The notes under the pieces: generated by a model
Databases searched by the model: none
The model's input: the letters and a program-made list of their open reading frames with translations, nothing else
Told to the model about the DNA's origin: nothing
DNA from: Limanda limanda
Taxonomy: Eukaryota > Chordata > Actinopteri > Pleuronectiformes > Pleuronectidae
DNA: 64,000 nt
NCBI RefSeq assembly: GCF_963576545.1
Contig: NC_083639.1
Span: 23,530,118-23,594,117 of the forward strand
Reading direction: 5' to 3'
Position numbers and translations under genes: made by a program
Shown: positions 48,401 through 58,787 of the stretch, in pieces
How the letters are laid out: every line of letters begins with the position of its first letter
How positions within the stretch are numbered: position 1 is the stretch's first letter

Positions 48401-48885
48401 AGGGACTCTTACCTTTGTTGCATTTTTACACTTTTTTTGGATAAGGTTAAATTGGTATTAATAAGGTAATGACACTATAAAATGCAAGACAGACCCACCA
48501 GGAGTAAAAACAAACAATTATTTCACTCTCATAATATTTAGTGAAAACTTCAACCAATAAAATTCTTCGGACCGAAGGACCTTATTGGCCGACAGACCTG
48601 TCTGTTTGCTGCATGGACATGCAGGTTTTCCGTCTGCTTCTTGTGGCGCATTCGGGCCCGCGTCATCAATGTATATAACTTACCGGTGCTTCTGAATCCG
48701 AATCCATTGCTTTGGTAAACAAAAACTCACGTGCGTGCGCGGAGGCAGTAGGTTGAAAGTCTGCTTGTAAATAAAGTTTCTTCAAAAAAACACCGCGGAT
48801 GGGAACGAGGGGGTGGGGCATTGGAGGAAGGCGGGATGATTTGAATGTGCTGTAATTCTCAAATGCAACAAAGGTAAGAGTCCCT
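48401..48885 (-). mobile_element. TTAA-type MITE with 25-bp perfect inverted repeats
   Basis: The ends are perfect inverted copies over 25 bp (starting AGGGACTCTTACC at 48401 and complementary at 48861-48885). TTAA duplications flank it at 48397-48400 and 48886-48889. A TTAA target with AGGG ends suggests Kolobok or piggyBac ancestry. The minus strand keeps a start codon and splice donor, so this is a deletion derivative of a coding element. It is more GC-rich than its surroundings. Confidence 0.75.
48684..48707 (-). pseudogene. Retained first coding exon (MDSDSEAP) with splice donor
   Basis: On the minus strand ATG at 48707-48705 opens eight codons, MDSDSEAP. GTAAGT (48683-48678) follows at once, a consensus vertebrate splice donor. 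It sits inside the MITE, downstream of GC-rich promoter-like sequence. It may be the first coding exon of the parent transposase. The family cannot be read from eight residues. Confidence 0.35.
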
Positions 48886-48889
48886 TTAA

Positions 48890-49255
48890 GGTCCAAGTGA
48901 CGTTTAACTTTAACATTTTACCAACAAAATTGAATTAGTCCCTCCTTGAGTTCATGTGAACATTTGTACCAATATCTTTAAATTCCATGCAGAAGTTCCT
49001 GAGGTAACTTATACACAATAATGAGAGGGACATACATTTATACAAACATAAAGAAAACACAAAGACATGTGATGTCATTTTCCCAAGAACACGATGTCGC
49101 CATGACCTTGACCTTTGACCACCATCACCTTAACTTAAAGTGAATGTATATGTACCAACATTGAAGAAATATGTATAAAATCCCTCAGGACTTCACTGAG
49201 ATATATCATTTGCAACAAGGGACAAACTGAAAACATAATATCTCTGGACATGGTA
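48890..49255 (+). repeat. TGACC-rich dispersed repeat (second copy)
   Basis: It carries GTCCAAGTGACG, CTTGAGTTCATGTGAACATT, CATGACCTTGACCTTTGACC (49093-49112), ACCACCATCACC, TTGAAGAAAT, CCCTCAGGACTTC and GAGATATATC in the same order as the array at 8466-8975. At least two units are present. Confidence 0.65.
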
Positions 49256-50185
49256 GTCTGAAAAATAGAAAAAAACAAACATTTGATTACATTGGGTTAT
49301 ATTTGAAACTGAATTTGTACTTTGCATTACTATACTGAAGCATTACGTATTAATCATCAGAGGAAAGCTATTAAAGCAAATCAACATTCTCTTTTTACTA
49401 ATTGATATATGTAATACAAGGCAATATAAAGATAATAGTTAATAGTTATTTATGATATACAAGAAAAACAATATAGTTTATACTTTTACAAAGAACACAA
49501 ACAATATGTGTCCTCACAAACTCAAGTTATTTGAAGGCTGCAGCTACTTTTAATGTAACTGTTAATGAAACTTCAGAAACAAACAAACTTGTTCTGCAAA
49601 CATTGTTTACAACAAAATCTGATTGTTTTCTAAAGCCATTCGTATCACATATTTGTCCTCTGAAACCTGAAAAGCCAAACTGTTCAGACATTTGTCTTTT
49701 TTTTCTTTTTTCTCTTTTGGTCGGTCAAGACTTTTGATCAGGATTTGGTCCTGCTGAGTGGAAAGCTTCTCTCTGTCAAGGTATTATGCTAATGACTCTG
49801 ACCAGTGGACCCGTTTCCAAATTACAGAGCTGGAGAAATGCTGTACTCTGCAAACTGAGTGTCACAAGTCAGGCCATTAGGAGAGTCCGTCTTCATCTCA
49901 GGCCGATGTGTGTATGGAGTGTTAAACTGAAGTCAAGGCTCTGGATTATTACATGTATTAATTTCTGTCTGACTCAGTAATAAATCTTTATTCAATAGAT
50001 AGGATAGTTTCTTTGTCCCAAAACTTCTATTTAAATCATTAAATCCAAGAGAGTTGATGAACCGATAGATGCCACAAGAGAACTAAAATTCTGCAATGCT
50101 GAATGTGTGCATGAGTTGATATAGTGAACAAGTGAGTCAATCAATAAAATACACAAATAAATAAACATATATAAATGCATATATT

Positions 50186-50254
<69 letters not shown>

Positions 50255-52055
50255 GCGTGTGTCCATTGTTTGGTTTCAAGCATCAGTTCAATATGAGATT
50301 ACATACTACCACCCACACAAAGGAAATATTTAAATAAGATGAATAGAATAAAATAAGAGAAAATAAATAAACTCATTATTGACCTTCATGTCCCCTCCAC
50401 TGTCTGAGGACTTGTCGCCCATAGCCCATTTCCATTGGATTCTCCTAATTGAACCACAGGAGCATTGTAGGGGAAGTGTACAGTGAGGACACTGATCAGC
50501 TGGGGACATTCACACTGTCCTCCATAACCATCCTGGACCACCCACACACTGTCCAACTGTTTACCATTCTACTTCCACAGCAGGGACCGCAGGAGCCATT
50601 TTCGGCACCTTTCCTCCAAACTCCCCATACCACACGACCAAAGTCATTTGCACTACAGAGACATGTTAGAAAATGGGGGAGAATTCATGTTTAAAATATC
50701 CCCCCTTGCTTGGGCCTGGCTACGTCCAGAGTCCCTGAAGAAATTAAAAACAGCCTAACTGGCGGCTTCTATCATGTCCTCATCCATGCTCTTACGCAAC
50801 TGTGACAGTCCCCAACGGATGCTGACATACATGGGTGCTTTTTAAGTTCACAATGCTTCGAATAGACGAATGGAAATGTGAGCACTCTCATGAGGAACAG
50901 AGCAGTTGACAGCAGGAAATTGAGAATTACAGGACTATCTTATGGGAGGTTGCTGCAGATTTTTCTCTTGCCTTAACATTGAAAAACCTCCTTCAGATTC
51001 AGTGTTAAGGCTTCTTTAATCAATAATATGCCAGTGAAACAATAATGTGTCCATCTGTTTGCACTAAAAAACTACTTGTTGCCAAAATCAATTTCCATCC
51101 AGATCCCCTTTTACAAACAGTAAATTAATCATGGTTCTCTTGTTTAATTATAACTGGCTTTAGTGTGGGGACTGATCCTAGTATATGTTTGAAAAATTAA
51201 AAAGCTAAAGTTGAAATTATGGAAAATGTTATGGTCAAGGATGAACAAAAACTTGCAGAGAGTTGATTGTGAGCCACTATGTGCAACCATCAACAAATCC
51301 AACTTCTCACACCTCCTTGGTTTGTAATATTTCAGTATTTCAGTCTCCACTTGCTCATGTTTTGAGATTCATGAGAGATTCTTGAAACAGTAAATGAATG
51401 AATGAAGTGATTAAGTGGCAGAACTTCATTGAATTGTAACTGTGTATGCTATGTTGTTTTTTGTTACTTAGCTGATTGTATTTGAACAAATATATGAGTT
51501 GCACTTTGAATTTGTCAAAAAGGTAAATAAGTATCAAACCAATATCAAGTTGTTAAAACCTCTCCACTGGATGATTATTATTGTGAAACTCAAAAAAAAC
51601 AAAAAAACAAATGTGTTATTAGGAAAACAAGATGGTTTGCAAAATAAGTGCTTCTTGTTTTTTCTTTTAACTACAATATCTTTCACTGCAGCTCTGAATC
51701 AAGGTGGAGTCTTAACTTTGTTTCCATATTAGACAGCATGGCAGAGGAGGTCTGGACCCCTGGAGCACAGAGGTGAAGTAAATAAGAAATTATTTTTGCT
51801 AAAGCTTAGTGGGCTTCTTTCTCTTCGTAGCCATCTTCCCCTGTAATAAACCAGCTTCCACTAATCCAAACACAATAAAGTCACTCAGGCTTTTTTCACT
51901 CAGCAACACGGACTGATGTTAATCATAGATTCTCAGAGTTAACCAGCAGTCCAGTGTTTGTACTGACAGCAAGCAGGATCAGGAAATAGAATAACCTACA
52001 CTGGAGAGACTGAAGGTACTAGTGTGGAAATGTGACAATTGATTAATTATGACAT
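49256..52055. other. No assignable gene; long (GT)n microsatellite
   Basis: AT-rich DNA. A (GT)n run of about 35 units lies at 50192-50262. The patch 50424-50457 shares a motif with 58908-58940 (see findings). No coding motif. Confidence 0.5.
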
Positions 52056-52224
52056 TGTGGCGTGCACTCATGGGTGTGTCCTCTCACCCAGTGGGTTGAT
52101 GGGAAATGTAAAGGCTGAAGCTATATATACTTCCCGTATGGGGAACATGTGCTAGTTCTTCCTGTCTACTTAATAAACAACAGTAAGCAGTACCTGCGTC
52201 TCTGCCTCTCCTTGTCCTGCCACA
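52056..52224 (+). repeat. 5' LTR (169 bp)
   Basis: TGTGGCGTGCACTC...CTGCCACA. It has a TATATATA box (52122-52129) and an AATAAA polyadenylation signal (52172-52177), all within 169 bp. This is among the shorter LTRs for the group. Confidence 0.95.
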
Positions 52225-52225
52225 T

Positions 52226-52236
52226 TGGTGACCCCG
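52226..52236 (+). promoter_or_regulatory. Primer binding site, tRNA-Trp type
   Basis: TGGTGACCCCG begins two bases after the LTR. It is complementary to the 3' end of eukaryotic tRNA-Trp (CGGGGTCA plus CCA) over 11 bases, then diverges into a T-run. CsRn1 elements are known to use tRNA-Trp. Confidence 0.75.
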
Positions 52237-52246
52237 TTTTTTGGAC

Positions 52247-53056
52247 ATGTTCGAGGTAGAGGAGGATTGTGTCCCATCCTCATCGGGAGAAGACGTGTTT
52301 TCTTCCCCGGCTCCCGTGGACCGTGTTTCCACAACGACCATGGCGCAGCAGCTTCCGCGAGCGACCAGCTCCGCGGGGCACGTTAAACTGCCGGAGTTTT
52401 GGCAGAACGACCCCGCGCCGTGGTTTCAGCACATCGAGGCTCTCTTCCATCTGCGAGGAGTAACGGCAGACGACTCCAGGTATTTTTTGGTGGTCGCGGC
52501 TTTGGACCAGCAATCCACCCGGCGCGTGATGCAGCTCCTGCGAGCCCCGCCGCTGCGGGGAAAGTACACCGCCATCAAGCAGCTTCTCCTCCGGCGCTAC
52601 AGCTTGTCAGCCGCGGAGAGAGCGGACAAGCTACTGTCGCTTCCCGGTTTGGGTGATGGTTCGGCAGTGGACCTGATGGACGAGATGCTGTCGTTGCTGG
52701 GCTCCGAGGATGAGGGTTTCCTGTTCCCGCACATCTTTCTGCGCCAGCTCCCGCTGCAGGTGCGCGCAGCCCTCGCCAACTCTTCTTGCTTGGCGGCCGG
52801 CGACTTCCGTGGATTAGCTGAGGAGGCGGACCGGATCCTGCTGACTTCGAGGAACGTCTCCGTGCAGAGTGTGGCCGTGGAGTCCTTCCAGTCGACGTTG
52901 GAGAACGAGGTTCCGGCAGTGACGGCTGCAGTCTCCACCCGCACACAGCGCGGCCAGCTGTGTTTCTTCCATCAGCGCTTCGGCAGCAAGGCGCGCCGCT
53001 GCGTTCCTCCGTGCGCGTTCCAGGCACCGGGAAACGGAAGAGCCGGCGCTCGGTAG
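52247..53056 (+). CDS. gag: Gag protein with CHCC box (269 aa)
   Basis: Capsid-forming protein of the element. The first ATG after the primer site is 52247. A second in-frame ATG (MAQQLPR, 52340) is also plausible. The capsid region (about residues 45-195) includes [35 protein letters not shown] and DEMLSLLG, usual in this Gag family. Near the end [18 protein letters not shown] fits C-x2-H-x9-C-x3-C. This CHCC arrangement replaces the common CCHC knuckle and marks the CsRn1 group. The last codons overlap pol and contain the GGGAAAC slippery site seven codons before the TAG at 53054. The frame is intact. Confidence 0.9.
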   Translation: MFEVEEDCVPSSSGEDVFSSPAPVDRVSTTTMAQQLPRATSSAGHVKLPEFWQNDPAPWFQHIEALFHLRGVTADDSRYFLVVAALDQQSTRRVMQLLRAPPLRGKYTAIKQLLLRRYSLSAAERADKLLSLPGLGDGSAVDLMDEMLSLLGSEDEGFLFPHIFLRQLPLQVRAALANSSCLAAGDFRGLAEEADRILLTSRNVSVQSVAVESFQSTLENEVPAVTAAVSTRTQRGQLCFFHQRFGSKARRCVPPCAFQAPGNGRAGAR

Positions 53057-56000
53057 CAGCCGTGGGCGCTGGTGATCAAGAGGAGCTGCTGTTCGTTCAT
53101 GACTCCATATCAGGTAATCAGTTTCTGGTGGACTCAGGCTCGCAGAAGAGCCTTCTCCCTCCTGCAGCTACGGACCTCTCGGCCCGTGGCAGTGGTCCGC
53201 GTCTGACAGCGGCTAACGGCTCGGCTATAGAGACGTTTGGTACCAAGTCTGTGACTGTGTGTTTCAATGGACGCAAATTTCTGTGTGATTTTGTTGTAGC
53301 CTCCATTACGGTTCCTATTATCGGAGCAGATTTTCTGTGCACTAATGGGTTGTTAGTGGATGTAACTAATCGCAGGCTCATTGATGCTGTGTCTTTTGCG
53401 TCTTTTCCTTGTCAGTCAGGGGGACCCGGGCCGTTAACACACGCTAATTTCGCGGCATCAAAGGATGTCTTCCAGCGCTTACTGGCGGAATTTCCTTCGC
53501 TGACAACGCCCGCATTTTCTGCCGCGGTTACTAAACACGGCGTGGAACATTTCATTCCCACTGCGGGTGCGCCCGTTTTCGCACGTTCGCGTCGCCTCGA
53601 CACCGTGAAGTTAGCCACCGCGAAGGAGGAGTTTGCTACCATGGAGCGTTTGGGGATCGTTAGGCGGTCCAACAGCCCGTGGGCTTCACCGCTCCACATG
53701 GTGCCCAAGGCGGACGGTTCTTGGCGGCCGTGCGGCGACTTCCGCCGTTTAAACAACATTACGGCCCATGACCGTTACCCAATTCCGCATGTTCAGGATT
53801 TTTCGATTCGTCTGGCGGGCATGACAATTTTTTCTAAAATCGATTTGGTGCGAGGTTATCATCAGGTGCCTGTGCGGGCAGAGGACGTGCCCAAGACTGC
53901 TGTCATTACACCGTTTGGGCTTTTCGAGTTCCTGCGAATGCCGTTCGGCCTTAAAGGCGCAGCGCAGACGTTTCAGCGATTGATGGACTCTGTGCTACGT
54001 GACCTCGCGTTTGTTTTCGTCTATTTGGACGACATCTTGGAGGCCAGCCCGTCGGCTGATGAGCATTTGTCGCACCTTAGGCAGGTTTTCCAGCGCCTTG
54101 ATGGGCATGGTCTCATTGTCAACACAGCCAAGTGCCAGTTTGGGCTGTCTGTCATAGACTTTTTGGGCCATCGCATTTCGTCGCAGGGTGCGGTTCCTTT
54201 GCCCTCGAAGGTGCATGCAGTTGCGGATTTTCCCCGTCCGGTCTCGGTCAGGTCGCTACAGGAGTTTTTGGGCATGGTAAACTTTTACAATCGTTTCTTG
54301 CCTCGTGCGGCCCAACTCCTGCAACCATTGTATGGTGCTTTGAAGCTTAAGAAAGCCAAGGACCAGGTTGACTGGACCCCTGTGAGGATCCAGGCTTTTG
54401 AGGGGGCTAAGGCTGCCCTGGCTAACGCGGCGCTTCTGGCGCACCCCGCGTCTCGGGCGCCCATCGCCCTCACGACCGATGCTTCAGATGTGGCTGTTGG
54501 TGCAGTTGTTGAACAGCGTGTTGCGGGTGCATTTTTTAGCCGCGGTTTGCGAGACAGTGAGCGAAAATACAGTGTGTTTGACCGGGAACTGTTAGCGTTG
54601 TACCTGGCTACGCGTCATTTCCGTTTCCTGCTGGAAGGCCGCCCTTTCACAGCCTATGTTGACCACAAACCATTGACGTTTGCTATGGCGAAGGTGACAG
54701 AGCCATGGTCTGCTCGCCAGCAGCGCCATCTAGCGGCGATCTCCGAATTCACAACGGACATCCAACATGTGGCGGGTAAAGCGAACCAAGTTGCAGACTG
54801 CCTGTCGCGGGTGCTGGTGTGCCCTGTGCATCTTGGGGTTGATTTTTCCGCACTGGCTGCCTATCAACCTGGGGACCCGGGTATCGTTGCACTGAGAGCT
54901 GCGAGTACCGGTCTGGAGCTGGAGGAGGCAGTGGTGCAAAATGGTGGGCCTGCCCTCCTTTGCGACGTCTCCACGGGCCGCCCCCGGCCGGTGGTGCCGG
55001 TTGCTTGGCGCCGTCGGGTTTTTGATATGGTGCACTCTCTTTCTCATCCGGGTGTCCGGGCGTCGGTGAAGTTGGTGTCTTCGAAGTTTGTGTGGCCTGG
55101 CCTTCGCAAAGAGGTCAAGGAGTGGGCGGCCACGTGTGTGGCGTGTCAGCGCGCTAAAGTTCACCAGCACACTAGGGCGCCCCTCGAGCCATTTTTGATT
55201 CCAGCCAGGCGTTTTGATCATGTGCATATCGACCTTGTGGGGCCTCTTCCACCTTCCCAGGGTTTTACACATCTCCTTACCATGGTAGATCGGACCACTA
55301 GGTGGCCAGAGGCGGTTCCTCTGTCTTCCACGACATCTGCGGACGTGGCACGCGCTTTTCTTTCAGCTTGGGTCTCACGTTTTGCTGCACCGTCTGATAT
55401 CACCTCTGACAGAGGCCCGCAGTTCATTTCGGAGCTCTGGTCAGCGCTCTCAGATGCAAACTGGTTGGATCGGTTGCCGTGGGTGATGCTCGGGTTGCGC
55501 TCGGCTCCTAAGGCTGACCTGGGTGCCTCGCCTGCAGAGTTGGTGCTCGGTCAGCCGCTCCGCGTCCCAGGGGAGTTTCTGCCTCAAAGCTCGGCCCCCT
55601 TTCCGCGTCCTGCGTCACAGGCCGCTTGTGCACCGGTGCCCGTGCATCATTTTTCTCCTCGGTCTTTCGTGCCAACGGATCTCGCGACCGCTCGGTTTGT
55701 TTTCGTGCGTCACGATGCTCACCGGTTTCCCCTCCAGCCCCCGTATGACGGCCCGTTTAGGGTGTTAGAGGCGGGTTCTAAAAGTTTCATTCTGGACATG
55801 GGCGGGCGCAGGGAGCGTGTTTCGTTAGACAGACTTAAGCCAGCTCATCTGTTGGCCGGCGAAGAGGTGCTACCGGCCCGGGTTCCCCGTCGTGGTCACC
55901 CCCCTTCTAAGACCCCTGTGTTGTTTTCTCCAGTTGTGACTCCTGATCCTGCGCCTGTTGTAAATGATGTCCCTTCTGCTTGTTCCACCCCTGCGTTTGC

Positions 56001-56058
56001 GGACGGGGATCGGCGTAGCCGTTATGGTCGCCTCGTTAAACCCCCTGAGAGGTACTGA
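52960..56058 (+). CDS. pol: Pol polyprotein with internally deleted integrase
   Basis: The frame is -1 to gag and is entered by frameshift at about 53035. The first codon listed is not an ATG. Numbering is from 52960. The protease has [13 protein letters not shown] (DSG at 58-60). The RT has [19 protein letters not shown] and YLDD at 355-358. The RNase H (TTDASD, about 505) seems to lack about four residues before [14 protein letters not shown]. The integrase zinc finger is at about 692-730 and the first two catalytic Asp are at about 758 (HIDLVG) and 817 (SDRGPQF). The text then jumps from ISELWSALS to [10 protein letters not shown]. This omits the HPQxNG...E region of about 40 residues that carries the catalytic Glu. 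The frame is kept to TGA at 56056. RT may work; integrase should not. Confidence 0.85.
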   Translation: MFLPSALRQQGAPLRSSVRVPGTGKRKSRRSVAAVGAGDQEELLFVHDSISGNQFLVDSGSQKSLLPPAATDLSARGSGPRLTAANGSAIETFGTKSVTVCFNGRKFLCDFVVASITVPIIGADFLCTNGLLVDVTNRRLIDAVSFASFPCQSGGPGPLTHANFAASKDVFQRLLAEFPSLTTPAFSAAVTKHGVEHFIPTAGAPVFARSRRLDTVKLATAKEEFATMERLGIVRRSNSPWASPLHMVPKADGSWRPCGDFRRLNNITAHDRYPIPHVQDFSIRLAGMTIFSKIDLVRGYHQVPVRAEDVPKTAVITPFGLFEFLRMPFGLKGAAQTFQRLMDSVLRDLAFVFVYLDDILEASPSADEHLSHLRQVFQRLDGHGLIVNTAKCQFGLSVIDFLGHRISSQGAVPLPSKVHAVADFPRPVSVRSLQEFLGMVNFYNRFLPRAAQLLQPLYGALKLKKAKDQVDWTPVRIQAFEGAKAALANAALLAHPASRAPIALTTDASDVAVGAVVEQRVAGAFFSRGLRDSERKYSVFDRELLALYLATRHFRFLLEGRPFTAYVDHKPLTFAMAKVTEPWSARQQRHLAAISEFTTDIQHVAGKANQVADCLSRVLVCPVHLGVDFSALAAYQPGDPGIVALRAASTGLELEEAVVQNGGPALLCDVSTGRPRPVVPVAWRRRVFDMVHSLSHPGVRASVKLVSSKFVWPGLRKEVKEWAATCVACQRAKVHQHTRAPLEPFLIPARRFDHVHIDLVGPLPPSQGFTHLLTMVDRTTRWPEAVPLSSTTSADVARAFLSAWVSRFAAPSDITSDRGPQFISELWSALSDANWLDRLPWVMLGLRSAPKADLGASPAELVLGQPLRVPGEFLPQSSAPFPRPASQAACAPVPVHHFSPRSFVPTDLATARFVFVRHDAHRFPLQPPYDGPFRVLEAGSKSFILDMGGRRERVSLDRLKPAHLLAGEEVLPARVPRRGHPPSKTPVLFSPVVTPDPAPVVNDVPSACSTPAFADGDRRSRYGRLVKPPERY
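53029..53073 (+). promoter_or_regulatory. -1 ribosomal frameshift signal (GGGAAAC plus stem)
   Basis: GGGAAAC at 53029-53035 lies in exact X XXY YYZ phase in gag (G GGA AAC). After a 7-nt spacer, CCGGCGC (53043-53049) can pair with GCGCTGG (53066-53072), seven pairs including one G-T, across a 16-nt loop. Slippage by -1 moves ribosomes into pol. The same heptamer is used by the domesticated vertebrate genes PEG10 and PNMA3. The stem and any pseudoknot are predicted by eye. Confidence 0.75.
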
Positions 56059-56094
56059 CTTTTGTCCCATTTTGTATTTTTCCCTCTGGGTGTT

Positions 56095-56107
56095 CGGGGG
56101 GGGGCTG
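56095..56107 (+). promoter_or_regulatory. Polypurine tract (G-run) of the second LTR element
   Basis: A run of nine G (56096-56104) followed by CTG lies directly against the 3' LTR at 56108. This position fits the plus-strand primer, although the tract lacks A residues and the last three bases are not all purine. Confidence 0.5.
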
Positions 56108-56276
56108 TGTGGCGTGCACTCATGGGTGTGTCCTCTCACCCAGTGGGTTGATGGGAAATGTAAAGGCTGAAGCTATATATACTTCCCGTATGGGGAACAT
56201 GTGCTAGTTCTTCCTGTCTACTTAATAAACAACAGTAAGCAGTACCTGCGTCTCTGCCTTTCCTTGTCCTGCCACA
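56108..56276 (+). repeat. 3' LTR (169 bp)
   Basis: Differs from the 5' LTR at one position (T 56260 for C 52208). It is followed by ACAT, the target duplication. Confidence 0.95.
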
Positions 56277-57312
56277 ACATTAATGTGAATAATCATGTAT
56301 CAGTTACTGTTATGATATCTTCCCCAACACAGCTCTTTTATCTAAAGGCCAATGGCAGCATGGCAACATGTTGCCAGAGAGGGTTGACACAAGGCTTAGG
56401 GTGTTCTGGTTTAGTGTGTTAGCATGCTTATTATCCCTTAACATACTACTCCTGAGGCCAAAGTAAATGCTTTTAGTTTTGCAGATATTTGGTCATAAAG
56501 GTAAATAGCTACATATAGTGCTTACATAAACTGAAATCTACCTTCCAGTCACCTATTCTACATTATTGCAAAGAACATTGAATATCGTTCAGACACCAGT
56601 TAGGTTTAATGTTGGATAAAGACATGGCAAAGGTAGTGTTGCCAACTTCCTGAAATGGAAATAAGGAACATAGACACACACACACACATATATATAATTA
56701 AGAGTAGTGATTGGCAGATTATCATACCAGTCAACACATGGTAAGTTAGGTAAATACCATGTGTTTTTTAATAAGCAGCATTAAATACGACAGATTTTAG
56801 ACAGTAAACAGAACTGTTGAAACAACAGTACTAATTTTGCAAAAGCCTGAAAGTCATGGTTAGGGTTGCAAAGGGGCGGAGAGTTTCCGGAAACTTTCCA
56901 TGGGAAGTTAAGCTCGGGAATTTTGAAAAAAATAAAATAAATATGCAAATTAAACGCCGAGCAATAAAAACATCATTCAAAACTCTATTTTAAAGATGTA
57001 TGGAATGCAGCACACACTGCACGTTGAATTTCAACCCTCCACTGTGCATTCTTCCATCACATGCACAGATAATTCCCAGCATCCTTCACTCTACAGCAGG
57101 GCTATTGAGGCCTGCTGTAGTGTGCAGGACTAGTCAGATAAGTTGCGATGATATTACTGGGGAAAATATATAAGCATGCTGATTGAGGATTGTTCATCTG
57201 TTCATCTAGCCTATTTCCATTCATTTATCCATCAATTGTAAAATACTTTTACAGACGATTCCAATTGTTTGGCTAACTATTTATATCTCTGGCATTACAT
57301 TAGTGTTTTTTT

Positions 57313-58373
57313 TAGGGCTGTCAGTTTAACGCGTTATTAACGGCGTTAACGCAAACCCATTTTAACGCCGTCAATTTTTTTAACTCGAGTTAAAGCAGAG
57401 CTGCAGCTGCAGCTTCAGTATCTGTGTTCGCCTCCAGTCTGACCTGCTCTCGCTTTTTGTTTTAATATTTCGCCACCTAAAATATATATTTTAAAGCTAT
57501 TGTAGCGTCCCACAGGACACGGAACTTCTTCGTGGTTTAGTAACTGGTATTTTCCTCTACACGAACATGTGCATCTCTCGCTGTTACTCCGTCACTCGCA
57601 GACATCAACACTTCACTTCCTCATTGATCCCCGATCCCCACATCCTATTGGTCCAAACAGTCACATGTCCCACCCAGACCTCTTCACTGACCGTCAGACA
57701 TCAGAGCGCTCCTTCAACAGTGTTTTACTGAGCATACGTCAAAACCAAACATAAACATAAACCCAGTCCGTTACACTATTAGGCTGCAGCTATATGTTTT
57801 TATTTATTTAAAAATAGGGTACTTCTTATTTAATACATTTTCCACAAATAAGGGGAGGACTCAAATAGCCCTACAAAGTTCTGTGTTTCATTTATTTCAA
57901 AGTAGGCCGACACCTGCCTGTGTATTTTGTTTGTTTGTTATTTGTTGCTTGTCTGTTGAGTAGCTAGCTTAAAGCAAAGAAGTAGTAGGCTTACCTTTTA
58001 TTTGTTTCTGAAATAAGAGGACTGACTGCTATGTTCACAGCAAACTTGAAAAAAAGAAAATATTATGCCATGGTTTAACTGCACTATAGGCTGAGTCCTT
58101 GTTTACCTGAAATGTGCACTTTATAATTTTATTTTGTACCACCCTGTTTGGCAATGTTGTTTTTCAATAATATAAAACATTTGCATAAAGCAAGCCAATC
58201 CACTTTTCCATGTTGATAAGAGCATTAAAACGAAAGTAAAATTATGGAAAAATAATAAAGGAAGGAACATTCAGAATAGATACAAATTTGCGATTAATTG
58301 CAATTAATCGCGAGTTAACTATGACAAAATGCGATTAATCGCGATTAAATATTTTAATCGTTTGACAGCTCTA
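57313..58373. mobile_element. Second hAT-type MITE nested in the first
   Basis: The ends are TAGGGCTGTCA and TGACAGCTCTA. An 8-bp duplication GTTTTTTT lies at 57305-57312 and 58374-58381. The subterminal sequences are rich in TTAACGCG and GCGATTAATCGC motifs, typical of this fish family. No coding remnant. It is itself interrupted by a solo LTR, leaving about 780 bp of its own. Confidence 0.75.
57501..57775 (+). mobile_element. Solo LTR (275 bp) inside the second hAT
   Basis: TGTAGCGTCCCACAGG at the start and CAGTCCGTTACA at the end give TGTAGCG...CGTTACA, an LTR-like short inverted terminus. A 4-bp duplication CTAT flanks it (57497-57500 and 57776-57779). It is more GC-rich than the hAT around it. 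No internal retroelement sequence remains. The family is unknown. Confidence 0.55.
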
Positions 58374-58410
58374 GTTTTTTTACATACTTTTTTCTCATCT
58401 TATTCTACAG

Positions 58411-58627
58411 AAGAATACTACGTGCACTATCTCATGTGTGGAGACATTTCACCCCATCCAATGTAGAAGGAAAGGCTGTGTACATTTGCAAATACTGTGC
58501 AAAGACCTATGTTAAGAATGACAAAGATGCAGAAGCATATAGTCAAGTGCCCAAAGTTTCCTCAGGGCTCAAATCAGCCTATGACGAAACAAAATGTTTA
58601 TATTTATGTCTGTATATGACAAGGTAA
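58411..58627 (+). pseudogene. BED zinc-finger exon remnant of a hAT transposase
   Basis: After a good splice acceptor (TTCTACAG, 58403-58410) the frame reads VWRHFTPSNVEGKAVYICKY followed by CAKTYVKN. The W-x2-HF start and CxxC pair are those of a BED finger, the DNA-binding N-terminus of hAT transposases. The His pair that should follow is missing (it reads NDKDAEAYSQV). The frame then stops at 58625. So it is a truncated, non-functional finger belonging to the outer hAT. Confidence 0.65.
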
Positions 58628-58787
58628 ATACAGTTAGTATAAATCATCGACAACATTTCCAGTTTATTCCCGTTAATTCCTGTTAATTCCCCTGTAAATT
58701 CCCGTATATTACCGTTAATTCCCGTTAATTCCCATGGAAAGTTTCCAACTTTGAATATTCCCGGAATTTTGCAACCCTAGTCATGGT

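Larger units (their letters stand above)
52056..56276 (+). mobile_element. CsRn1-like Ty3/gypsy retrotransposon with deleted integrase core
   Basis: A 4221-bp element has 169-bp LTRs at both ends that differ at one base (C at 52208, T at 56260). It has a 4-bp duplication ACAT (52052-52055 and 56277-56280), a tRNA-Trp-type primer site, gag and pol in -1 phase, and a G-run polypurine tract. The CHCC box in Gag and the tRNA-Trp primer are recorded traits of the CsRn1 clade. Its GC content is far above the surroundings. Pol is open throughout but lacks part of integrase, so this copy cannot integrate by its own enzyme. Confidence 0.9.
56861..58779 (+). mobile_element. hAT transposon (outer layer of a triple nest)
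   Basis: The ends are TAGGGTTGCAAA and its complement TTTTGCAACCCTA, with related subterminal sequence (GGAAACTTTCCATGGGAA). A perfect 8-bp duplication GTCATGGT (56853-56860 and 58780-58787) flanks it. A BED zinc-finger remnant of a hAT transposase is inside (58411-58627). The right subterminal part has many TTCCCGTTAATTCC repeats. Without the inner insertion the element is about 850 bp and non-autonomous. Confidence 0.85.

Noticed and set aside
50192..50262. CRISPR-like or functional repeat
   Set aside because: Plain (GT)n microsatellite without spacers.
52575..53027. 150-codon minus-strand frame
   Set aside because: Antisense shadow of the GC-rich gag of the second LTR element.
54730..55272. 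180-codon minus-strand frame
   Set aside because: Antisense shadow of pol in GC-rich sequence with few stops.
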